Shown piece after piece: positions 58,629 to 64,000 of a DNA stretch of 64,000 bases. The notes below the pieces were generated by a model that did no database searches, was not told where the DNA came from, and saw only the letters and a list, made by a program, of their open reading frames with translations. The first letter of the stretch is position 1. Each line of letters begins with the position of its first letter. This DNA comes from Geothrix limicola. Its GTDB lineage: Bacteria; Acidobacteriota; Holophagae; Holophagales; Holophagaceae. The DNA lies in assembly GCF_030268085.1 (NCBI RefSeq), contig NZ_BSDE01000005.1:1-64000 (forward strand), given 5' to 3'. The position numbers and the translations under genes were made by a program.

Positions 58629-60172
58629 ACCTGCCCTTCTCCCATCCCTGGGCCCTGATCCCAGCCGCGATCCTGGTCCTGTTCATCCTGGTGGCGGCGC
58701 TCATCGCCCATCTGCGTCCCGGCCTCGGCGTGCAGGTGGTCGGTCAGAAACCCCTTTGGCAGGGGCTGGGGCTGGCCCTGATGGCCGCGGGCCTGGGCCT
58801 GGGCCTGGCGGAGCCGCGCTGGGGCTTTCCGGAGTTTCCCCGCCTCACGGTGCACGTGGTGCTTGACGCCAGCCGCTCCATGACCGTGCCAGACGTCCAG
58901 GGCCGCAGCCGCTGGGAAGCCGCCGTGACGAGCCTGGACCGCATCTGGTCGCGCCCCCAGCCCGGCCTTCGCTGGAGCCTGGATCTGATCACCGGCGACG
59001 CCATTCCCGTGCAACCGCCGGGCGAGGATCGCACCCTGCTGCGCGAGGCCCTGCACGCCGTCAGCCCCGGCGAAGTGGGGTCGCCCGGAACGAGCCTGGG
59101 GCGCGGCCTTCCGCAGGTGGCGGCCCAGGTGGACGCGGACCTTCCCGCCGTGATCCTCCTCCTCAGCGACGGCGAGGAAACCTGGGAGGCCCCCGAAGAG
59201 GCCCTGAACCACGCCGTGGCACCGCTCAAGAAGGCCCGGCTCCCCGTGTGCGTGATGGCCTTCGGCGACGGTCAGTCCCACGGCGTTCCGCGCCGATCCG
59301 GATCCGCCGACTCCGGCGCCAATTCCGGCAATAGTCCTAGCGCCGAGCCCGCCATGAGCACCGCGCATCCCGAGTTCCTGGCCCGTCTGGCCGAGGCCAC
59401 CGGCGGCCAGGTCTTCAAGGACGGCGAATCCGCCGCCGAGGGCCTCCAGGCCCTGGCCGCGGGCCGGTTGCCCCTGCCCGCCCGCCGCTCCCTCCAACCC
59501 GCCCATCCCGAAGTGGGTGCCTGGCTTGGTCTCGCGGGCCTCGTCCTGTGGCTGCTATGTGCCGGAAAGCCCCTCGCCAAATGGCGGCCGGTCCTGCTGT
59601 TGGTGGCGGCTTTGACGTCCTCCTCCCTCTCCGCCCAGCCCGAAACCCATACCGACGTCGCGCGCTGGGCTCCCCCCAGCGTGAAGGCCTGGCTGGCCCA
59701 GCGCGCCATAGAAGAGGGCGATCTGCCCGGCGCCCGTCGCTGGCGCCCCGGCGACGCCAAGCCCAGCCACGTGCTGCTGGCCGCCCTCATCGACCTGCGC
59801 ACGGGCTTTCCTGAGGATACCCTGAAGGCGCTCTCCCCCTTGGTCGGTCAGGGTTCGCCTCGGCCTGTTCCCGCCTGGCGTGCCCCGGCCCTGCTGCTGG
59901 CGGCCCGCGCCCACCTGGAAGCCCGCCGCCCCGCGGAGGCTCGGGCCCTGCTGGAGCGCCTGCTGCTGGAACAGCCGGGCCAGCGGGAAGCCATCCACGA
60001 TCTGCAGACCCTGGTCCAGAACGCCACGCCCCCGCCGCCACCCAATCCGAAGAAGCCCCCCCCGCCGCCTCCGCCGCGCCCGAGCATGGGGGCGCAGCAG
60101 GACGAACTGGAGGGCCTCAAGCAGCGACTCCCCAAGCCGCCGAAATCCGCGGGCGGGGTGAAGGATTTGTGA
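58625..60172 (+). CDS. BatB-type VWA protein fused to C-terminal TPR/proline-rich region
   Basis: 515 residues. Two N-terminal membrane helices, a VWA domain with MIDAS DASRS (VHVVLDASRSMTVPD) and LLLSDGEETW, a membrane helix near 300, then a second region with signal-like helix (LLLVAALTSSSLSAQ), one or two TPR-like units (about 345-450, LLAARAHLEARRPAEARALLERLLLEQPGQREA) and a tail with two polyproline runs ending KQRLPKPPK. It therefore joins BatB and BatC functions in one chain. ATGA overlap with the previous gene. Last gene of the operon; 12 bp to the convergent thioredoxin gene. Confidence 0.87.
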   Translation: MNLPFSHPWALIPAAILVLFILVAALIAHLRPGLGVQVVGQKPLWQGLGLALMAAGLGLGLAEPRWGFPEFPRLTVHVVLDASRSMTVPDVQGRSRWEAAVTSLDRIWSRPQPGLRWSLDLITGDAIPVQPPGEDRTLLREALHAVSPGEVGSPGTSLGRGLPQVAAQVDADLPAVILLLSDGEETWEAPEEALNHAVAPLKKARLPVCVMAFGDGQSHGVPRRSGSADSGANSGNSPSAEPAMSTAHPEFLARLAEATGGQVFKDGESAAEGLQALAAGRLPLPARRSLQPAHPEVGAWLGLAGLVLWLLCAGKPLAKWRPVLLLVAALTSSSLSAQPETHTDVARWAPPSVKAWLAQRAIEEGDLPGARRWRPGDAKPSHVLLAALIDLRTGFPEDTLKALSPLVGQGSPRPVPAWRAPALLLAARAHLEARRPAEARALLERLLLEQPGQREAIHDLQTLVQNATPPPPPNPKKPPPPPPPRPSMGAQQDELEGLKQRLPKPPKSAGGVKDL

Positions 60173-60184
60173 GCCGCTAGGCCC

Positions 60185-60607
60185 CTAGCGGGTCGCGGTT
60201 TCCAGCCAGGCGGCGAATTCGGCGCCACTGCGGAAGGCCCCCACGTTGCGGCGCACTTCCTTCCCGTTCTGATCAAGGATCACCAGGGTGGGGAAGGCGT
60301 TCAGCTGGAAGGTCTCAGAAAGCTTGGTGCCTTCGGGCAGGGGCGTGCCATCCCGCTTCTGCACCAGGGACGAGAAGGGCACCACCTTGGCGAGGGCCGC
60401 CTGGCCTTCGGGGCTCGGGAACACGTTCTTCTGCAGGAGCTGGCAGGGGCCGCACCATTCGGCCCAGAGGTCCATGAAGATGAGCTTCTTCTCCGCCTTC
60501 GCTCGCTTGAGGGCGGACTGGTAGTCGTGTTCCCAGCGGGTGGGTCCCTGGGCGGCCAGGGAGAGAGCCAGGGGCGCGGCGAAAAGAAGGGCTGCGAGAC
60601 GCTTCAT
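60185..60607 (-). CDS. Periplasmic thioredoxin-family protein
   Basis: 140 residues. Sec signal peptide (about 1-20, LAALLFAAPLALSLAAQG) and a DsbD-gamma/thioredoxin_7-like domain with active site WAEWCGPCQ. The cis-Pro segment is AFPTLVILD. It likely works as a disulfide reductase or thiol-disulfide carrier outside the cytoplasm. Start at 60607 with GGAG 8 nt upstream; the longer frame to 60673 has no support. Convergent with the Bat operon. Confidence 0.88.
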   Translation of the reverse strand: MKRLAALLFAAPLALSLAAQGPTRWEHDYQSALKRAKAEKKLIFMDLWAEWCGPCQLLQKNVFPSPEGQAALAKVVPFSSLVQKRDGTPLPEGTKLSETFQLNAFPTLVILDQNGKEVRRNVGAFRSGAEFAAWLETATR

Positions 60608-60770
60608 GAGGGAACTCCGAGGGGCGGGCAGGCCGCAACAGGTTGGATGGAACTCGTCCTGCTTCCGTTCCAAGGTCCAGGATACCCGAGGCTAATCCGT
60701 AGGATCGGCCCCCCGTAATCCCATGTGATCCGGCGAGTGCCGAACCCCCACCCTTCCAAGGAGGCCGCCC

Positions 60771-61121
60771 ATGCGCGCCATCATGATCCCGCTGGCCTTA
60801 GCGGCCAGCCTCAGCCTTCCTCTGGCCGCGCAGACCGCGCGCTTCATCAAGGTCGACGTCGTGTCCAAGACCGTGATGCAGCACCACGCCAAGCATCACG
60901 ACGTGGATGGCCCCACCGAAGTCCACATCCGCATGCCCATCAGCCTCGCCAAGGGCATCCTGGACATGGCCGGCGACGGCGAGATCAAGGTCAATGGCGA
61001 GACCAAGAAGGGCATGAAACCCGAACAGCTCCAGAAGCTGCTGTCCGACGCCAAGCCGGGCGACCTTCTCCTGGAAATCACCACGGACAAGGGCGATCAC
61101 GTCCGCGTCACCATCGAGTAA
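60771..61121 (+). CDS. Small secreted hypothetical protein
   Basis: 116 residues with a signal peptide (about 1-20) and a mature domain of about 95 residues containing VMQHHAKHHDVDGPTEVHIRMPISLAKGILDMAGDGEIKVNG and a final DHVRVTIE. The His-rich patch could bind metal. I do not recognise the family. Strong AAGGAGG 6 nt before the ATG. A terminator follows 30 bp after the stop, so it is monocistronic. Confidence 0.75.
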   Translation: MRAIMIPLALAASLSLPLAAQTARFIKVDVVSKTVMQHHAKHHDVDGPTEVHIRMPISLAKGILDMAGDGEIKVNGETKKGMKPEQLQKLLSDAKPGDLLLEITTDKGDHVRVTIE

Positions 61122-61151
61122 CCGGGAGCCCGGATCTGTGGTGAGTTCTTC

Positions 61152-61173
61152 AAGCCCCGCTCCGGCGGGGCTT
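61152..61173 (+). terminator. Rho-independent terminator
   Basis: AAGCCCCGC-TCCG-GCGGGGCTT, then CTTCTTCG. It separates the small secreted protein from the thioesterase gene, whose -10-like element begins 8 bp later. Confidence 0.75.
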
Positions 61174-61180
61174 CTTCGTG

Positions 61181-61186
61181 TACGCT
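61181..61186 (+). promoter_or_regulatory. -10-like hexamer before the thioesterase gene
   Basis: TACGCT, 6 nt before the ATG at 61193, directly after a terminator hairpin. No Shine-Dalgarno sequence lies between. Identical in sequence to the element before ksgA. Confidence 0.38.
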
Positions 61187-61192
61187 CGAACC

Positions 61193-61585
61193 ATGGAATC
61201 GCTGACCGAACTCCGAGTGCGCTACGCCGAAACCGACGCCATGGGCATCGTCCACCACGCGACGTATCCCGTGTGGATGGAGCTGGGCCGCAGCGACTTC
61301 CTGCGGGAACTGGGGCAAAGCTACGCGGAATGGGAGGCCCGGGGCGTGCGGTTGGTGGTCAACGAGATCCGCGTACGCTTCCGCGCCCCGGCGCGCTACG
61401 ACGAGCTGGTGCAGGTGCGCACCAGCCTCCAGGAAACCGGCCGCCGTCGCGTCATCTTCGGCTACCGGATCGAACGCGACGGCACCCTCCTCGCCGAAGG
61501 GGAAAGCGTCCACCTCGTGGCGGGCTCTGACAACCGCGCCCGGGTCCTGCCCGAGGATCTGCTGGCCCTGATCCAGCGCCCTTGA
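61193..61585 (+). CDS. Acyl-CoA thioesterase, YbgC/4-hydroxybenzoyl-CoA type hotdog fold
   Basis: 130 residues matching the YbgC group: LRVRYAETDAMGIVHHATYPVWMELGRSDFLRELG with the catalytic Asp in ETDAMGIVHH, then RVRFRAPARYDELVQVRT and a final hotdog strand. These enzymes hydrolyse short- or medium-chain acyl-CoA; in proteobacteria YbgC sits with tol-pal, which is absent here. ATG at 61193 puts the motif at the usual distance; a TTG-type start upstream (61178) lies across the -10-like element. Confidence 0.9.
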   Translation: MESLTELRVRYAETDAMGIVHHATYPVWMELGRSDFLRELGQSYAEWEARGVRLVVNEIRVRFRAPARYDELVQVRTSLQETGRRRVIFGYRIERDGTLLAEGESVHLVAGSDNRARVLPEDLLALIQRP

Positions 61586-61589
61586 ATTC

Positions 61590-62225
61590 CTAGATCGGAA
61601 CGCGCGCTTCCAGGCAGGTGGACATCAGCCCGACCAGGGCATCCATCACCCGCCGCCGGCTTTCGCTGAACGCATCGGTCTGGAAACTCTGGAAGCTCAC
61701 CAGTCCGATGGGCCGCTTGCCGTGGCCGAGGGGCACCCCGTACCAGGAATGGGGGATCAGCCCCGTCGCCTGCTCCGCGGCCGTCAGCAGGCTGCCCGCC
61801 GCGTGGCCTTCCTCCATGGTCCGCATGTAGACGGACCGGTGGCCCGAGAGCACCCGCTCCGAAAGCCCCGCGCGATCCGACAGGCGCCGGGAGGGATGGT
61901 TCCGGGCCCTTCCCCCCTCGTGGTAGAGCACGAAGCGAAGGAGATCCTCCTCCCAATCCGCCGCGGCCACGAAGAAGCAGGCGAGCCCCAGGGGTTTGAA
62001 GCTGATGTCCAACAGGATCTGGGCCAGGTCCTGGATCGCTCCCCCGGGCCGCATGAGCTCCAGGGCGCCCAGCAGCAGGTCCCGATCCTCATCCAGGTGC
62101 CGGACCAGCTCCTGGGTGCCTTCCAGCCGGGACTGGACGGCCCTGCATTCGGCCTCGAGCTTCCTTAGGTGTTCATCGCGCGCTTCCAGCGCTTGGTCCT
62201 GCTTTCTGGCACGGAACAAACTCAT
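61590..62225 (-). CDS. Coiled-coil GAF domain protein
   Basis: 211 residues. N-terminal coiled coil (about 10-50, ALEARDEHLRKLEAECRAVQSRLEGTQELV) followed by a GAF-like domain (about 65-205) ending SESRRRVMDALVGLMSTCLEA. No output domain, so it may bind a small molecule and act through protein contacts. Start chosen at ATG 62225; a TTG at 62255 is possible. Convergent with the thioesterase gene and divergent from cysS, with 50 bp between starts. Confidence 0.72.
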   Translation of the reverse strand: MSLFRARKQDQALEARDEHLRKLEAECRAVQSRLEGTQELVRHLDEDRDLLLGALELMRPGGAIQDLAQILLDISFKPLGLACFFVAAADWEEDLLRFVLYHEGGRARNHPSRRLSDRAGLSERVLSGHRSVYMRTMEEGHAAGSLLTAAEQATGLIPHSWYGVPLGHGKRPIGLVSFQSFQTDAFSESRRRVMDALVGLMSTCLEARVPI

Positions 62226-62275
62226 CTGGACACCGGGGCTTTGGATGGAAGGCAAAAAGATGGTTTCCTAGAACC

Positions 62276-63724
62276 ATGAAGATGCGGCGGACCCTATCCC
62301 TGTTCAACACCCTGACGCGGCGAGTGGACCCGGTGGTCCCCGTACAGGATGGGCAGATCTCCTTGTACACCTGTGGACCCACTGTCTACAACTACGCGCA
62401 TATCGGAAACCTGCGGACCTTCCTGTTCCAGGACCTCCTCAAGCGCACCTTCCGCGCCGCCGGCTACGACGTCAAGCACTGCATGAACATCACGGACGTC
62501 GAAGACAAGATCATCCGCGATTCCCAGGGCGGCCTGCCCGCCGATGCCTCCAACGAGGCCCGCCATGCGGCCATGAAGGCGCTCACCGACAAATTCACCG
62601 CCATCTTCCTCGAGGACCTGGACACGCTGGCCATCCAGCGGGCGGACCACCTGCCCAAGGCCACGGCCTACGTCCCCCAGATGATCCGCCTCGTGCAGGA
62701 TCTCGAGGCCAAGGGCCTGGCCTACGTGCGCGACGGCAGCGTCTACTACCGCATCGCCGGCCTCCCCCAGTACGGCTGCCTGGCCCACCTGGACCGCGAG
62801 GGCATGCAGGCCGGTGCCTCCGTGGACGCGGACGAATACGAGCGCGACTCAGTCACCGATTTCGTGCTGTGGAAGGCCACCAAGCCCGGCGAACCTTCCT
62901 GGGACAGTCCCTGGGGCCCCGGCCGGCCCGGCTGGCACATCGAGTGCTCGGCCATGGGCATGGAGCTGCTGGGCGAGCGCGTGGACATCCACAGCGGCGG
63001 CGTGGATCTCATCTTCCCCCACCACGAAAATGAGATCGCCCAGAGCGAAGGCTGCCTCGGCCACCGCTGGGTGAACCACTGGGTCCACGGTGAATTCCTC
63101 ATGGTCGAAGGTCAGAAGATGGCCAAGAGCCTGGGGAACTTCTTCACGCTGCGCGACCTCGTCGACAAGGGCGTGGACCCCACGGCGCTGCGCTACGCCA
63201 TCCAGAGCAACCACTACCGCAAGGTGCTGAACTTCAGCTTCGAGGGGCTGAGGGCCGCCGAGAATTCGCTCAAGCGCATCCGCGCCTTCCGCACGCGCAT
63301 GGAAGGTGATGGCCAGGCCGGCGGCGGTCCCTGGGCCGAGGCCATCGATCCCATGGCCCGCCTGGAGGTGGCCCGCGAAACCTTCTGGGCGGCCATGGCC
63401 GACGACCTCAACACGCCCGAAGCGCTGGCGGCGATCTTCACCCTCATCAGCGACCTGAACGCGCAGGACGACCACGTGGCGCTCACGCGGGAGGAACGCG
63501 ACGCTGTGCTGGCCTTCCTCGACGAGACGGATGCCATCTTCGCCGCCTGGCCCCACCTGTCGACGAGCCTGGATGCGGAGGTCGAAGCCCTCATCGAGGC
63601 CCGGAAGGCCGCCAAGGCCGCCAGGAACTGGGCCGAGGCCGATCGGGTGCGCGATCAACTGAAGGCCATGGGCATCGTGCTGGAGGACCGCAAGGACGGC
63701 AGCGTGGGCTGGCGCAAGGGATGA
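62276..63724 (+). CDS. cysS: Cysteinyl-tRNA synthetase
   Basis: Class I aminoacyl-tRNA synthetase charging tRNA(Cys). The 482-residue product has LYTCGPTVYNYAHIGNLRTFLFQDLL (HIGN for HIGH, zinc Cys in CGPT), NITDVEDKII, WHIECSAMGMELLG, VDIHSGGVDLIFPHHENEIAQSEG, KMAKSLGN (KMSKS variant) and a C-terminal anticodon-binding helix. Four N-terminal residues precede LSLFNTLTR. TTTCCT with an upstream TGG lies 6 nt before the ATG; no ribosome binding site. Followed by GC-rich repeats and hairpins. Confidence 0.97.
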   Translation: MKMRRTLSLFNTLTRRVDPVVPVQDGQISLYTCGPTVYNYAHIGNLRTFLFQDLLKRTFRAAGYDVKHCMNITDVEDKIIRDSQGGLPADASNEARHAAMKALTDKFTAIFLEDLDTLAIQRADHLPKATAYVPQMIRLVQDLEAKGLAYVRDGSVYYRIAGLPQYGCLAHLDREGMQAGASVDADEYERDSVTDFVLWKATKPGEPSWDSPWGPGRPGWHIECSAMGMELLGERVDIHSGGVDLIFPHHENEIAQSEGCLGHRWVNHWVHGEFLMVEGQKMAKSLGNFFTLRDLVDKGVDPTALRYAIQSNHYRKVLNFSFEGLRAAENSLKRIRAFRTRMEGDGQAGGGPWAEAIDPMARLEVARETFWAAMADDLNTPEALAAIFTLISDLNAQDDHVALTREERDAVLAFLDETDAIFAAWPHLSTSLDAEVEALIEARKAAKAARNWAEADRVRDQLKAMGIVLEDRKDGSVGWRKG

Positions 63725-63728
63725 TGCT

Positions 63729-63768
63729 CTCCGGGGGTTCCGCGCTGCGCGCACACCCCCGGACCCCC
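63729..63768. repeat. GC-rich palindromic repeat, copy 1
   Basis: CTCCGGGGGT-TCCGCGCTGCGCGC-ACACCCCCGG followed by ACCCCC. The outer CCGGGGGT/ACCCCCGG arms and inner GCGC/GCGC arms are inverted. It lies 4 bp after the cysS stop and recurs at 63856 and 63926. Confidence 0.7.
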
Positions 63769-63855
63769 GCGTCCGCCTTCGGCAAAGCCGCAGTCGGATT
63801 CTCCTCCTGACCTCCAGGAGTTCTCCCTACAGCGCATGCGCTGCGAGGAGCTATG

Positions 63856-63885
63856 GCCGCGCTGCACGCACACCCCCGGACCCCC
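63856..63885. repeat. GC-rich palindromic repeat, copy 2 (partial)
   Basis: GCCGCGCTGCACGC-ACACCCCCGG then ACCCCC. It keeps the right arm of copy 1 but lacks the left CCGGGGG arm, and has one base change (TGCACGC for TGCGCGC). It is followed directly by AAGCAGAAACC and a terminator-like hairpin. Confidence 0.65.
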
Positions 63886-63889
63886 AAGC

Positions 63890-63916
63890 AGAAACCCCGG
63901 CCGAGCCGGGGTTTCT
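63890..63916 (+). terminator. Terminator-like hairpin, copy 1
   Basis: AGAAACCCCGG-N5-CCGGGGTTTCT, an 11-bp stem followed by GTTCC. Likely the first real terminator after cysS. It is duplicated 81 bp further on with its flanking repeat. Confidence 0.65.
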
Positions 63917-63925
63917 GTTCCTATC

Positions 63926-63966
63926 CTCCGGGGGTCCCGCGCTGCGCGCACACCCCCGGGGCCCCC
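63926..63966. repeat. GC-rich palindromic repeat, copy 3
   Basis: CCTCCGGGGGT-CCCGCGCTGCGCGC-ACACCCCCGG then GGCCCCC. Both arms are present as in copy 1; it differs mainly at the right end. Confidence 0.7.
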
Positions 63967-63970
63967 AAGC

Positions 63971-63997
63971 AGAAACCCCGGCCGAGCCGGGGTTTCT
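63971..63997 (+). terminator. Terminator-like hairpin, copy 2
   Basis: Same AGAAACCCCGG-N5-CCGGGGTTTCT hairpin as at 63890-63916, reaching the window edge. The repeat-plus-hairpin unit is thus present twice in tandem. Confidence 0.65.
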
Positions 63998-64000
63998 GCT

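Noticed and set aside
60174-60191. CCGCTAGG/CCTAGCGG hairpin at the Bat operon/thioredoxin junction
   Set aside because: Loop of only two bases when fully paired, no T-run, and it includes a stop codon; too weak to call a terminator.
63591-63951. Minus-strand open frames translating GVRGCA-type repeats
   Set aside because: They run through the cysS 3' end and the GC-rich palindromic repeats; the repeated peptide simply reflects the DNA repeats.
63725-64000. Possible CRISPR array in the terminal repeats
   Set aside because: Repeats are palindromic, of unequal length and spacing, with no constant-size spacers and no cas genes.

Overview
The window is high-GC bacterial chromosome with the gene content of a Gram-negative, flagellated, piliated organism. 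It carries P- and L-ring flagellar genes, an LptE-type LPS-assembly lipoprotein, a TonB-dependent receptor with an N-terminal carboxypeptidase-regulatory-like domain, a type IV pilus minor-pilin/PilY1 operon, a folate-dependent TrmFO and a CIRCE-controlled groESL. Together these suggest an Acidobacteriota member, most likely the Holophagae (Geothrix/Holophaga type). That placement is an inference from gene content; no rRNA is present to confirm it. I saw no tRNA, rRNA, CRISPR array, insertion sequence or prophage.

Layout. 0.3-7.2 kb: trmFO, then a minus-strand flagellar operon read flgH-flgI-flgJ-flgM-(unknown 105 aa)-flgN-flgK-flgL, with a good sigma-54-type promoter just before flgH. 7.2-16.3 kb: prmC, two-subunit fumarase, holA-lptE-hpt, a divergent ECF sigma / anti-sigma / Spy-CnrX-like module, then RNase J and ksgA. 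16.3-24.3 kb: fimT-pilV-pilW-pilX-pilY1 (minus). 24.4-28.1 kb: priA and tsaD-gatC, divergent and only 24 bp apart. 28.1-36.6 kb: TonB receptor, a zinc-ribbon membrane protein, anmK, a TgpA-like transglutaminase and a phosphoesterase lipoprotein. 36.6-43.6 kb: slipin, MBL hydrolase, DUF1648 membrane protein, uvrC, scpA operon and lipA.

43.7-48.3 kb is the most unusual part: a four-gene minus-strand operon encoding a four-cluster ferredoxin subunit, an NrfD/HybB-type quinone-interacting membrane protein, a histidine kinase with two c-type haem motifs in its periplasmic domain, and a membrane-anchored receiver domain fused to a complete GcvH-like lipoyl domain. No catalytic oxidoreductase subunit is present. 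This looks like a redox-sensing signalling unit, and I know of no characterised counterpart.

48.6-64.0 kb: groES-groEL with CIRCE, a C4 zinc-ribbon coiled-coil protein with yggS, two DUF4139 proteins leading into a DUF58/VWA (Bat-like) operon without its usual MoxR ATPase, a thioredoxin, a thioesterase, a GAF protein and cysS, ending in GC-rich palindromic repeats. Many first genes of transcription units lack a Shine-Dalgarno sequence and instead have a -10-like hexamer about 5-8 nt before the start codon, which suggests frequent leaderless transcription.
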